From: Syntrophomonas sp. UBA5314
Lineage (GTDB): Bacteria; Bacillota; Syntrophomonadia; Syntrophomonadales; Syntrophomonadaceae
Direction: 5' to 3'
NCBI GenBank assembly: GCA_002410325.1
Contig: DHRK01000019.1
Span: 23,355 to 87,354 of the forward strand
Length of the DNA: 64,000 nt
Shown here: one piece after another, positions 26,886 to 35,601 of the stretch
Numbering within the stretch: the stretch's first letter is position 1
Layout of the letters: the number at the start of each line of letters is the position of its first letter
Notes under the pieces: model-generated
What the model was told of the DNA's origin: nothing
What the model saw: only the letters and a program-made list of their open reading frames with translations
Databases searched by the model: none
Translations under genes and position numbers: made by a program

Positions 26886-26915
26886 TAACGATTAACCGTA
26901 TTAGGGTGACGGTGC

Positions 26916-27230
26916 ATGAATAAAGTGATAATTAAACGGGTCGTAGCCGCGATATTTATCCTGGCCGCATTTCTGACTGTCAGGTACAGCTCTGACCTGC
27001 TCGTCAATCATCATTTGCATCTGGACAGTGACGACATTGACCGGATCAGTATTGCTTCGTCCCACTTTGGGAGTTTGGACATCGAGGATAAACAGCAAAT
27101 TGTCAACGTTGTGGATTGTCTTGTTTCCTTTAAACCGACTGAAAGCAAATTAAATCCCTATTATTATGTTGGCGGCGCACATACCCTTATACTGAGGTTT
27201 AAAAATAAATTCCCGATAAGACGAAAATGA
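26916..27230 (+). CDS. Short exported/anchored protein, probably truncated at its 3' end
   Basis: A 104-residue frame starting MNKVIIKRVVAAIFILAAF, an N-terminal membrane anchor or signal helix, followed by an extracellular part (LDSDDIDRISIASSHFG, ILRFKNKF). The last codons run into a dispersed repeat at 27227, and the stop codon TGA is provided by that repeat. The coding region therefore looks cut short by the repeat or by a deletion ending in it. I do not recognise the family. It may be non-functional now. Confidence 0.5.
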   Translation: MNKVIIKRVVAAIFILAAFLTVRYSSDLLVNHHLHLDSDDIDRISIASSHFGSLDIEDKQQIVNVVDCLVSFKPTESKLNPYYYVGGAHTLILRFKNKFPIRRK

Positions 27231-27255
27231 GTGGAAGAACCGTCCCCAAACTCAT
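27227..27255 (+). repeat. REP-like dispersed repeat, copy 1
   Basis: A 29-bp unit with core GAACCGTCCCC, flanked by ATGAGT and AACTCAT inverted ends. It matches copies at 38245 and 39444. It overlaps the stop codons of the two convergent genes. Confidence 0.8.
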
Positions 27256-28424
27256 TATACCAGTTTCGATATCGCGTCCAGTTCCTGCGCCAGAGCCAGT
27301 ATTTCCTGTACGCTGGCGGTCAGTTGTTCAGTGGCGGCGGCTTGCTCCTCACCCGAATTCATGGAGGCGGCGGACAGGGTTGATGTTTTAGTAAGCTTTT
27401 CGGCGATCGAATTGATTAATTCACGTATTTTACCTACGGTCTGCCGGGATTCATCGGACAGTTTCCTTATCTCCTCAGCCACCACTCCGAATCCACGGCC
27501 GCTTTCTCCGGCCCGGGCCGCTTCGATAGCCGCGTTCAACCCCAGCATTTTTGTTTCATCGGCGATCTGTTTGATGAATCCAATAACTTCGTTGATATTT
27601 TCCGACAGGGTAAAAACCGCCGTGACATTGGCGTCAACCTGCTGGTAATTGGCCGCCACGTTTCCCGCCGCAATGGCTATGTCCTGCACTACTTTGGCGA
27701 TCTCCTCCAGTGCTTTAGTCAAGGTGTCTGCTATCTCGCGCAGCTTGGCGGAGCTGGTTTTGGGCAGGGCCAGCCCGAAGGTGCCGGTGATTTGCGGTAC
27801 GCCGTCTTTGTCTTTTTCAGTGAGGGGATAGGCCATTACCAGGGCGGGAACTCCGTAGTGCGAAGCTTTTAGCTCGCGTGAAATCGGTTTCTTATATTTT
27901 AGAACCTCCGCTGATACAGTGCCTTCTTGAATGGGCACTTCAACCTGCACATCGGGAATCTCAAACTTGCTGGAGGCCTGGCGGTGGCTCACTCGATGGC
28001 GGCCGGTCATATAGATGAAAGCTCCTTCAGGAAACATCTCCGCCAGCATCGGGGCCAGCTCGGGAAAAGCCCGGGCAACCACCGGTTCCGACGGGTATAC
28101 AATGCCCAGGGTTCCAACGATCAGATCGCTGCTGATTGAATCATACAGCGGGTGAACCCGGGCCTGCAGCCGGATGCCGTACTTGGAACGGACATGTTCT
28201 ACCGTTACCGGAGCCCTTTTCTTAAGGCAGGTGTCAGCCATCCCGTTTTTCTCAATGGGGCCGCCCACTCTCCATGCCGCCACATCAAATTTTTCAGAAG
28301 TGTATTTGTAGGTAATTTTCTCTAAATCGGTGACCAAAAAAATAGCCCCCTGTTCGTAGGTCGGCATCAGAACCGGCGCCAAGACGCCCAGGGAATAGAT
28401 GAAATCGGCAGTCAGTTTGACCAA
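27255..28424 (-). CDS. Soluble methyl-accepting-chemotaxis-like protein
   Basis: Cytoplasmic receptor-like protein of about 389 residues with no membrane helix. The N-terminal ~230 residues form a sensor region of unknown type (YEQGAIFLVTDLEKITYK, VGTLGIVYPSEPVV). The C-terminal signalling tip of MCPs is clear: IADETKMLGLNAAIEAARAG, shown here by its core MLGLNAAIEAARAG, and GRGFGVVAEEIRKLSDES. The signalling domain is short and lacks the long coiled coil of classical chemoreceptors. I chose the TTG 9 nt after AAGGAG. It lies 62 bp downstream of a GntP-family permease gene on the same strand, so it may sense the transported substrate. Confidence 0.85.
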   Translation of the reverse strand: MVKLTADFIYSLGVLAPVLMPTYEQGAIFLVTDLEKITYKYTSEKFDVAAWRVGGPIEKNGMADTCLKKRAPVTVEHVRSKYGIRLQARVHPLYDSISSDLIVGTLGIVYPSEPVVARAFPELAPMLAEMFPEGAFIYMTGRHRVSHRQASSKFEIPDVQVEVPIQEGTVSAEVLKYKKPISRELKASHYGVPALVMAYPLTEKDKDGVPQITGTFGLALPKTSSAKLREIADTLTKALEEIAKVVQDIAIAAGNVAANYQQVDANVTAVFTLSENINEVIGFIKQIADETKMLGLNAAIEAARAGESGRGFGVVAEEIRKLSDESRQTVGKIRELINSIAEKLTKTSTLSAASMNSGEEQAAATEQLTASVQEILALAQELDAISKLV

Positions 28425-28486
28425 GGCTTCTTCTCCTTTCAATATAATTATAGCGGGAGGTGCATAGCACACCTCCCTGCTTATCT

Positions 28487-29803
28487 TTAGTAGAAGAGTA
28501 CCGCCATGAGCAGGGCCACTATCAAAGCGACCACGCCGCCGACCATACCTATCCAGAATATGTGTTTATAACACTGCTTGTGGTTTAAGCCGGTTATGGT
28601 CATGAGAGCAAAGACCACCCCGCAGTGCGGCATACAGGACAGACCGCCCGCTGCTATGGCAACCACCCGGTGGATTACCGCAGGATTAACCCCGGTGGCC
28701 AGCCAGGCCTTGCCGAAAAGCGGAATTACAATCCCCAGGGCTCCGGTTGAAGACCCGGTTACCGCAGCCAGGAATCCGGTAATGACTGACATCTGTACCA
28801 GGGCGCCCCCGGGCAGCTTGGCGAACACGTCGAGAATGGTCTGAAATCCGGGAGCGGCGGCGGCCACAATTCCAACGCCTACTGCCGCGGCTGTGAATAC
28901 GGTGGGCCCCATGGCGTTTAAAGCACCGGCGTTAAGAGTTCCCATCTGGTTGGGAATGTGTTTGTTTAGAACTACAGCGGCCACTATAACCGAAACCAGA
29001 AGGGCCGGAACAATGATGTTGGAGATCTTCATGGCGCTGCCCACCAGGATTATAGCGATCAGGACTACCATGGGAGTCAGTGAGGCAATCAGGGAAGGAA
29101 TATTTTCGTCATTACCGCCGGCCACACCATCGGCCGCCGTAATTTCGTATTGTTCTCCCTTGTCCAGCGCCACCTTGAGCTGCCACTTGATATACATCAA
29201 ACCAAAGGCCAGAACCGCTATGGAGGTGACTATGCCCATTAGAGAGGCGGCGGTCAGGGTTGTGCCCAGCGCAGTCGGAATAACATTCTGAATGGAAGGG
29301 GAACCGGGGAACATGGTCATGGTAAAGGTTGCGCAACCCAATACCAGAGGCGCCAGCAAAAGGTGCCAGGGTATGTTCATTTCCCGGAACAAGGGGCGGG
29401 AAAGGGCTACGATAGTAAATATAACGATGAATATATTTACACCGCCAAAGGTCAGCAGAGCGCCAATAATGACCACCGCCACCATCACCGCGAAGGGATT
29501 AGAGCGCCCGGTCAGTTTGAGAACGCTGTTGGCAATAGAGACTGTCGCCTTGCTGTCCTCCAGGTATTTACCCAGAATCGCTCCTAAAATAAAGATTACA
29601 AAGTAGCTCATAACAAAGTTGCCCACGCCGGCCATATACGATTTGGGGCCGGTGAAGAGCGACGGCATCAGGTCCATGCGGTTGGTCACTATGATCAAAA
29701 GGGCGGTTACCGGCCCGATTATCAAAATGCTAACACCCCTGTACGCCAGGAAGATCAGTAAGGCAATACCTAGTAGAATTCCTACCGAAGCCAACCAATT
29801 CAT
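28487..29803 (-). CDS. GntP-family permease
   Basis: Polytopic membrane protein of 438 residues with about twelve hydrophobic segments. It fits the GntP/Ion-transporter superfamily: ILGAILGKYLEDS, LTFGGVNIFIVIFTI, a TMFPGSPSIQNVIP loop, and TGFLAAVTGSSTGALGIVIP and GLSCMPHCGVVFALM near the C-terminus. Members carry gluconate, 3-hydroxybutyrate or other small carboxylates by proton symport. The precise substrate is not readable. The second ATG, 6 nt after GGAGGG, is preferred. A soluble MCP-like gene follows, hinting at coupled uptake and taxis. A long non-coding region lies upstream. Confidence 0.88.
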   Translation of the reverse strand: MNWLASVGILLGIALLIFLAYRGVSILIIGPVTALLIIVTNRMDLMPSLFTGPKSYMAGVGNFVMSYFVIFILGAILGKYLEDSKATVSIANSVLKLTGRSNPFAVMVAVVIIGALLTFGGVNIFIVIFTIVALSRPLFREMNIPWHLLLAPLVLGCATFTMTMFPGSPSIQNVIPTALGTTLTAASLMGIVTSIAVLAFGLMYIKWQLKVALDKGEQYEITAADGVAGGNDENIPSLIASLTPMVVLIAIILVGSAMKISNIIVPALLVSVIVAAVVLNKHIPNQMGTLNAGALNAMGPTVFTAAAVGVGIVAAAAPGFQTILDVFAKLPGGALVQMSVITGFLAAVTGSSTGALGIVIPLFGKAWLATGVNPAVIHRVVAIAAGGLSCMPHCGVVFALMTITGLNHKQCYKHIFWIGMVGGVVALIVALLMAVLFY

Positions 29804-30799
29804 TTTCATCCCTCCGATTAATACCAGTAATTCATGCTTTACTGCCTTTTAAACTTGGTTCTCTTTCTAGTACTATTGTGCTTTTTTTCACTAACCCCCT
29901 TATACTTCGAGCCAGGTTAAAACGATCTAGTTCAGGTGCGTTTGCCACCTGATGACTTAATCCCGCTCCGCTTCCGGTTCATGTTCGACAAATGGTAACA
30001 GATTGTAATGCGTTAACCTTGCAATATTCCTATGAACTGGACTTCAACCGTTCCATGAATCTTTAACGATTCAATCTTGCTCAGAGCCTTGGATCATGCT
30101 AAATATGGGAGTTACTTAACCGGGTTTAGTGAATTAAACCGAAATAAATCCTGTCTTGGCGCGTTATCACCTCCGCTTGCATTATTCCCGACCCTCTACT
30201 CTCACTCATTAAGTTGCAAGAATTGTGCCAAAATTTAGAAGCAATGAATTATGTTTGCCAATCGCGGGGATCTCGTCTTTAACAGCCCCATCAAATCCCC
30301 GGTTTAAAAGGGTGGCGCTTCCGTACCCGGGCTGACCTATGGGGGGCTTGCCTCCATCCGGTCAGTCATTTTGGTTATCAAATTGCCACCCTTAAGATTA
30401 CATTTTGTTTAACAGGCGGTTGGGGGATGCCCATAATCGTTTTGGGAACCTCGGGGTGAGCGGTAATCGTCAATTATAAACAGGCTATAACAGGGTGCAA
30501 GATGACAGGCAAGCGATGCTCCCAATCAGGCTCCGCGAACACACCCGATGATGGTAACGTTTTGTAAATCACGGTGCATGCTGACAGGCTCCCAAAGGGC
30601 GGGCTTTTTCACAAAAAAAAGCGGGGGCCATTCTCACATTGTTTACTATCCATGCAGGCCCCGGCTATTAAATGCTGCCAGGCTATCAAAAGAGAGCCAG
30701 CTTATCCTGATGCTCTTTAAATCCTTACATTTCCTTAATTGAATATTGATGGTACTTGTTCTAAAATAGGAAAGATAGAGATTTAGGAGGGTTGCGGCA
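29804..30799. other. Long non-coding region with structured segments
   Basis: Nearly 1 kb without a credible gene between divergently oriented genes. The left 400 bp look unstructured. From about 30260 to 30660 the sequence is rich in inverted repeats, including the 92-bp hairpin listed next and CGGGGAT/ATCCCCG at 30265-30301. The right end supplies the AGGAGGG site of the methyltransferase gene. No tRNA, RNase P, tmRNA or 6S signature was found. Confidence 0.5.
30308..30393. ncRNA. Large hairpin, candidate structured RNA of unknown class
   Basis: AAGGGTGGC at the left end pairs with GCCACCCTT at the right end (9 bp). Inside, CTGACC pairs with GGTCAG, and inside that ATGG.GGG pairs with CC.CCAT. 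Unpaired internal loops on both sides are asymmetric, as in structured RNAs. It could belong to the leader of the GntP permease (minus strand, about 500 bp away), to the methyltransferase leader (plus strand), or be an independent RNA. I could not match it to a known riboswitch. Confidence 0.4.
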
Positions 30800-31549
30800 A
30801 TGTACAATGATTCATGGTTAAAAAGCTTTTTTAACAGTGGTTTTTACGAAAAATACTGGGGCTGGGAGCTTGAAAAAGAGGATCCCGCCCAGATCGCTGA
30901 GAGTGTTTTAAAGCTGCTCGACGCCGAATCCGGGCATATATTGGACTGGTGCGGCGGTTGGGGCCGCATATCCCTCCATTTCGCCAAGCGAGGGTTTAAG
31001 GTGAGCATTCTTGATTTTACTCCCGAATATTTATACCGGGCCAGGGAAAGTTTCAAACAAAACGGCCTGGCACTCGATACGATTTTTGCCGACTGCCGGG
31101 AAACGCCCCCTCATATTCAAGCCGACTACGCGGTCTGCCTCTTTAACTCGCTGGGGTTTATGGATGATAAAGAGCAGGTTAAAGCCCTGGTCAGCCTCAA
31201 TCAGGCCTTAAAACCGGGAGCCAGGGTGGTCATGGATGTGATGAACCTGCTTTTCCTGGCCCCTGATATCAAACGGCCCTTTGAGGCCAAAAGACCGGAT
31301 GGCTGCATTTCGCGGCAGACCAATAGTTTCGATTTTATTACCAACACTATGCACTCCTATTTTGAGATCATCGATGATTGGGGCAATGTAAGGGATAGGA
31401 AAGAATTTTACCAGCGCCTGTACACCCCGGCGGATTTAAAGGCGCTGCTTGAGGCGGCGGGCTTTAAGGTTGACAACATCTTCGGGGGGTTTAATAAAGA
31501 AAAAATTACCTTCGACACCCCCAAGCTGGTAATCGTCGCCCGGAAATAG
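30800..31549 (+). CDS. Class I SAM-dependent methyltransferase
   Basis: Methyltransferase of 249 residues. Motif I is HILDWCGGWGRISL, in which Asp and Gly residues bind SAM, and the acidic end of strand 2 is VSILDFTPEY. Post-I motifs TIFADCRE and AVCLFNSLGF and the typical GARVVMDVMN strand follow. The remaining C-terminal region (TPADLKALLEAAGFKVDNIFGGF) is the usual family end. AGGAGGG precedes the ATG. The substrate is unknown. It is convergent with the Nif-like operon and separated from it by an inverted-repeat element, so it need not be related to it. Confidence 0.85.
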   Translation: MYNDSWLKSFFNSGFYEKYWGWELEKEDPAQIAESVLKLLDAESGHILDWCGGWGRISLHFAKRGFKVSILDFTPEYLYRARESFKQNGLALDTIFADCRETPPHIQADYAVCLFNSLGFMDDKEQVKALVSLNQALKPGARVVMDVMNLLFLAPDIKRPFEAKRPDGCISRQTNSFDFITNTMHSYFEIIDDWGNVRDRKEFYQRLYTPADLKALLEAAGFKVDNIFGGFNKEKITFDTPKLVIVARK

Positions 31550-31595
31550 TGAGTCATAAAATATTATGAGGACGTCAGGGGCTTCGTCCCGGTTA

Positions 31596-31873
31596 ATTAG
31601 TTCCCCATGAAAAGCTCCCACTGAACGCAGCTGCATGCATAAATATACGAGCGGACGTTAGCGAAGCATGGAGCAACACCCTGCGAAGTCGAAGGAGTTT
31701 AAGGGGGCGAGCGGCACGGACGCCGCGAGAAACGCCTTTGAACATGGATGTGAATAGGCGTTGTACCCCTGGAACTGCGAGATGAGCAGTTGGTATTGCC
31801 CATGCGCAGTGTGGGGAGCGGTATATTTATGCATGCAGCATCAGCTAGTCCGGCTTTTTCATGGGGAACTAAT
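31596..31873. repeat. 278-bp element with nested terminal inverted repeats
   Basis: An 18-bp perfect inverted repeat (31596-31613 and 31856-31873, core AGTTCCCCATGAAAA) encloses a second 18-bp perfect inverted repeat (31630-31647 and 31822-31839, core GCATGCATAAATATA). The inner 170 bp are GC-rich with further potential stems. No reading frame is present. It lies between convergent genes. It may be a MITE-like non-autonomous element or the DNA of a structured RNA. Target-site duplications were not obvious. Confidence 0.75.
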
Positions 31874-31888
31874 AAGCTAGACAGCTCC

Positions 31889-33244
31889 TTAAATAAACAC
31901 CAGGTCGTTTTCCGGGTGGTCGCGGTCGGCCCGGTCCATCAAGGTGTTCAGGATCATTTCCAGTATCCGCAGCGTTCCCCGGTACCCGACAACCGGCCAA
32001 AGCGAATGTACATGCCGGTCCATCACGGGGAACCCTATTCTGACCAGGGGTATGTCTTCAGCCCGGGCCAGGAGTTTGCCATGGGTATTGCCTATGAGCA
32101 GATCAACCGGTTCCTTTTTCAGCCACTGCTGCAAGTCGAAAAGATCGGCCGGGGCTTTAGCCGTTCCGTCCATCCGGTATTTAGCGTAAATCTGCTCCAT
32201 CCGCTCCTCAAAGCAGGCTCCCGGCGTCCCGCTGACCGCGTAGCGGGGGATGATTCCGAGCCCGCCCAGGAATTCGGCCAGGGCTATAATAATATCGGGA
32301 TCGCCGAACAGGGCCGCCGTTTTATTGTATAAATAGGGATAGGCGTCCAATATCACATCGATTACCTGTTCTCTTTCCTCCTCCAGTTCGGCAGGCACAT
32401 CCCAGCCGCTCAGGCCTTTTAACTGCATAATAAATCGATCCACCGCCTCTATGCCGATCGGCAAGTCCATCAACTCAAAGGGCACTCCACATTTACCGTA
32501 AAGCTTCCGGGCGGCGGCTTCCGAGGAATATTGGCCAAAAGCCAGGGTCTTTCGGCAGTTGCCCAGATCGATAATATCGGCTGCCCTGGTGCCGCCGGCC
32601 GGGTACTGGTTTATTTTTTCCACGCCCCGTTGGCCGAACACCCCGCAGGTATCGGGAAACATGATGTAATCGCATCCCATCAGGCCGCTTATCCGTTTGA
32701 TTTCCCGCATATCGCCCGGGTTGACAAAGCCGGGCAGGATGGCGGTTTTGTGGTTGGGGAGGCTTTTTACGGCCAGGTACTCTATCGCCGAACTGGTCAT
32801 ATTGGAAAATCCGGTAACATGTGAACCGGTATAGCTGGGGGTATTGGCATGGATCAAATACTTGCCTGCCGCCAGCGGGTAGTCATGGAGGCAGGCCTTT
32901 ATGTCATCCCCGATGGTTTCACTGAGGCAGGTGGTATGCACCGCTATGATCTCCGGGTCATAAAGCTCAAAAATATTTTTTATGGCAGTCGCCAGGTTCC
33001 CTTCACCGCCGAATATGGCCGCTGATTCTTTTAGAACACTGCTGGTCACCTTACCGGACTGGCGAAAGTGCCTTTGCAGCATGGTCCTCTGGTAGCGGCT
33101 GCACCCTGATGAGCCGTGACTGTGGGGCATACAGGCATGCATCCCCAGGGATGCGTAGATGGCGCCCAGGGGCTGGCAGCCGGCCAGCGGGTTTATGCGT
33201 AAAACCTGCCTGTGTACCATTTCTTTGGGTGTCAAATCAAGCAT
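31889..33244 (-). CDS. NifK-like subunit of a nitrogenase-like reductase
   Basis: Nitrogenase component 1 beta-like protein, 451 residues. P-cluster-type cysteines are conserved in NPLAGCQPLGA, HGSSGCSRYQR and HTTCLSETIGDD. The protein resembles the NifK at 52502-53863 along its length (PGFVNPGDMREIKR, FGDPDI, GFPV.DR..HS), so it is a close paralogue rather than a NifE/N or BchB type. It overlaps the NifD-like gene by 8 bp and is the last gene of an importer-methyltransferase-NifHDK-like operon. Because its NifD-like partner lacks cofactor ligands, I infer that it forms a heterotetramer that passes electrons to a substrate other than N2. Confidence 0.88.
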   Translation of the reverse strand: MLDLTPKEMVHRQVLRINPLAGCQPLGAIYASLGMHACMPHSHGSSGCSRYQRTMLQRHFRQSGKVTSSVLKESAAIFGGEGNLATAIKNIFELYDPEIIAVHTTCLSETIGDDIKACLHDYPLAAGKYLIHANTPSYTGSHVTGFSNMTSSAIEYLAVKSLPNHKTAILPGFVNPGDMREIKRISGLMGCDYIMFPDTCGVFGQRGVEKINQYPAGGTRAADIIDLGNCRKTLAFGQYSSEAAARKLYGKCGVPFELMDLPIGIEAVDRFIMQLKGLSGWDVPAELEEEREQVIDVILDAYPYLYNKTAALFGDPDIIIALAEFLGGLGIIPRYAVSGTPGACFEERMEQIYAKYRMDGTAKAPADLFDLQQWLKKEPVDLLIGNTHGKLLARAEDIPLVRIGFPVMDRHVHSLWPVVGYRGTLRILEMILNTLMDRADRDHPENDLVFI

Positions 33245-34757
33245 TGGTCTCCTCCCCGGCCAGCTTCCAGGGTGCGCTATTATTTAGCCAGCCGCTCATG
33301 TCCATGGTCATTAGCAGGTCATGGGCAAAACGGACCGCACCGTCAAACCCGCCATAATCAAAACGATAATCATCCGCTTTAAAGAAGCAGGCGTCATCGC
33401 CTATTCCGGCAAAGTTCTCCTTAATCCCCGGAAAGTAGATATCCGCCTGAATGATATCAAGCAGACGTTCCACATCATTCCGGCTGAGCCCGGAAATGAG
33501 CAAACTCCCGTAAGCTGTTTCCGATGGTTCGCCTTTTTCGCCCCCTACCTCGGCACGAGTCTTTATTCTTTCGTACAGGTTTAATGGCAAACTCATGTGG
33601 TAGTGCTCAAAATCCGTTCCATAGTGTACCTCATGATCTACCTGCCCGGCACCGCCCCCGCTTTCCAGGTTGGAGAGGAAACCCATTTCATTCCGGCCGG
33701 ACCGGCATATCAGGTCATGGCCTATGGCAACCGGATTGACCTCCAGGTCGTAGAACAAAGCCTGGTAGTGGCGGGACACGAATTCATCCTCAAATAAAAC
33801 CGCCACTTTATTTTTCAGCCGCTTTTGGCAGTCATCCAGGCGCTCCTTAATCTTGCCGGTTTCTTCGGCGATTAAGGTTTCGGTCCGCTCCCGGAGTTCG
33901 GGAGCAGCAAAGAATTCAGCCATGTTTTTCAGTGAGTTCACTATATTGTCCATCCCGATAAAGTTAAACCCCATCCAGGCGGTGCCAAAGCGGTCCTGCA
34001 TGACCTCGATCAGATCAGCCACCGCCTTGTCGCTGGTAAACAGGTTCAAACGGGCCTTATGGGCATTCCTCAGATCTTCTATATTTCCGTCGCCCATCAA
34101 AACGGCGACGATGTCGTATCCTATGCGCTCAAATATCCGGGCGATTTCTCGGGCCCGGGGGCCGTTGTATAACTCCCCGATCACATTGACCGGGTATTGG
34201 CCCACGGATTTTTTCCCACTGCCCATAACCCGCTCCATGATGCCCCGGGTGGCCAGCCGGTAGCCGGGGACGCTCCTGAAACCTTCGCAGGCAAAAGGCA
34301 GAACCTGAACCCCATATTGGTCTTCAGCTTCCCGGGCGATGCTTTCCACATCATCTCCGATGAGCCCGATCGGGCAGGTGGAGCAGATGGCGATAACCGG
34401 GGGGTTAAAGATCTCAACCGCTTCTTTGATGGCCTGTTTAAGGCGGGCTTCCCCTCCGAATATGACATCGCTTTCATTCATATTGGTAGAAACGCTGTAG
34501 CCGTAATAATCAGGCTGCTCGGTTTCCGGCCGGTAACGCAGGCGGTTGCCTCCCCAGGAATAATACGAACACCCCACCGGGCCATGGGTTATTATCAAGA
34601 TACCGCTTATAGGCGTCAACACCAAACCCCGGCAGGCCATATAGGAGCAGCCATGCTTGCACAAGATCCCGGGCACATCCATAATCAAACTGTCCACGGT
34701 TCGCTCACCGGTTACTACCCGGCGTCCGGCCAATGGACCCGCCTTTCCCACAGTCAT
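33237..34757 (-). CDS. NifD-like subunit lacking FeMo-cofactor ligands
   Basis: Nitrogenase component 1 alpha-like protein of 506 residues. The three P-cluster cysteines are present near residues 37 (KHGCSYMAC), 63 (GPVGCSYYSW) and 128 (CSTCPIGLIGDD). The FeMo-co ligands are not: the position of the cofactor Cys (NLVQCYRS in the true NifD) reads NLFTSDKA, with Ser at 242, and the cofactor His region (QLHSYDY) has become KADDYRF. The catalytic Gln and His of VTQSAGHH are VPGYRLAT. A Cys in DDACFF lies near the lost His. The start follows GGGGGGA. It must be a reductase with another substrate or cofactor; which one is unknown. Confidence 0.9.
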   Translation of the reverse strand: MTVGKAGPLAGRRVVTGERTVDSLIMDVPGILCKHGCSYMACRGLVLTPISGILIITHGPVGCSYYSWGGNRLRYRPETEQPDYYGYSVSTNMNESDVIFGGEARLKQAIKEAVEIFNPPVIAICSTCPIGLIGDDVESIAREAEDQYGVQVLPFACEGFRSVPGYRLATRGIMERVMGSGKKSVGQYPVNVIGELYNGPRAREIARIFERIGYDIVAVLMGDGNIEDLRNAHKARLNLFTSDKAVADLIEVMQDRFGTAWMGFNFIGMDNIVNSLKNMAEFFAAPELRERTETLIAEETGKIKERLDDCQKRLKNKVAVLFEDEFVSRHYQALFYDLEVNPVAIGHDLICRSGRNEMGFLSNLESGGGAGQVDHEVHYGTDFEHYHMSLPLNLYERIKTRAEVGGEKGEPSETAYGSLLISGLSRNDVERLLDIIQADIYFPGIKENFAGIGDDACFFKADDYRFDYGGFDGAVRFAHDLLMTMDMSGWLNNSAPWKLAGEETNA

Positions 34758-34761
34758 CGTT

Positions 34762-35592
34762 CTATCCCCCCCACTGTCCGGCCAAGTCTTCCAACTCCTC
34801 CAGCTCCATAGGCCGGGGTATAATAAATTCCCGGTTGGCGTCTATGCTGGCGGCCAGCTCCTGATACACCCGGGCCTGAGCTGAATCGGGCGCATATTGG
34901 ACTACGGTCTGTCTATTTATTTCCGCCTGGTGGACCACCCCGTCCCAGGGAATAAACTGAATCATCCGGCTGCCCAAGCTTTCGGCAAAAGCCCCGATCA
35001 AGCCCTCTTCCTTGCCGACCCGCCGGGCATTGCCAATAATGCCGCCCAGGCGGGCGCCTCCGCTGGTGGCAAACTTTTTTATGCCCTTGCAGATGTTGTT
35101 GGCGGCATACATGGACATCATCTCACCCGAAGTGACAATGTAGATTTCCCGGGCCTTTCCTTCCCGGATGGGCATGGCAAAACCGCCGCATACCACGTCG
35201 CCTAAAACGTCGTAAAATATGTAGTCGAGGTCATCCGTATAAGCTCCCAGGCTTTCCAGCAGATCGATGGAAGTGATGATACCCCGGCCGGCACAGCCCA
35301 CCCCGGGCTCAGGCCCACCCGACTCGACACAGCGGATGCCGCCAAAACCGGTTTTTACCACCTCGGCCAGTTTTACTTCCCCGGATTCGCGCAGGGCATC
35401 CAGGACGGTTCGCTGCCTTTGCCCGCCGATCAGCATGCGGGTGGAATCCGCCTTGGGATCACAGCCTATCTGCATGATCGCTTTGTCCATACTTGCCAGG
35501 GCCGCCGCCAGATTCTGAGTGGTGGTGGATTTACCGATCCCGCCTTTACCATAGATGGCCACTTGCCGGCATTTTTTATTTTCTTTACCCAT
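34762..35592 (-). CDS. NifH-like ATP-dependent reductase
   Basis: Iron-protein homologue of 276 residues that should donate electrons, with ATP hydrolysis, to the adjacent NifDK-like pair. Walker A/P-loop is GKGGIGKST. The two cysteines that bridge the [4Fe-4S] cluster between monomers lie in GVGCAGRG and LGDVVCGGFAMP. The Arg that is ADP-ribosylated in some nitrogenases is present in CAGRG. It is closer in sequence to true NifH (49317-50138) than to BchL or CfbC types as far as I can judge by eye. It lies 4 bp upstream of the NifD-like gene and 9 bp downstream of the methyltransferase gene. Confidence 0.92.
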   Translation of the reverse strand: MGKENKKCRQVAIYGKGGIGKSTTTQNLAAALASMDKAIMQIGCDPKADSTRMLIGGQRQRTVLDALRESGEVKLAEVVKTGFGGIRCVESGGPEPGVGCAGRGIITSIDLLESLGAYTDDLDYIFYDVLGDVVCGGFAMPIREGKAREIYIVTSGEMMSMYAANNICKGIKKFATSGGARLGGIIGNARRVGKEEGLIGAFAESLGSRMIQFIPWDGVVHQAEINRQTVVQYAPDSAQARVYQELAASIDANREFIIPRPMELEELEDLAGQWGG

Positions 35593-35601
35593 GCCTTCTC
35601 C

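Noticed and set aside
30308..30393. Known riboswitch (guanidine, THF, M-box, c-di-GMP)
   Set aside because: Stem order looks RNA-like but none of the conserved cores is present.
31790..32332. 180-residue plus-strand frame
   Set aside because: It lies mostly antisense to the NifK-like gene, has no ribosome site, and begins inside the inverted-repeat element.
31889..35592. Second true nitrogenase (Vnf or Anf)
   Set aside because: No VnfG/AnfG delta subunit, and the NifD-like protein lacks the cofactor Cys and His, so it cannot hold FeV-co or FeFe-co in the usual way.
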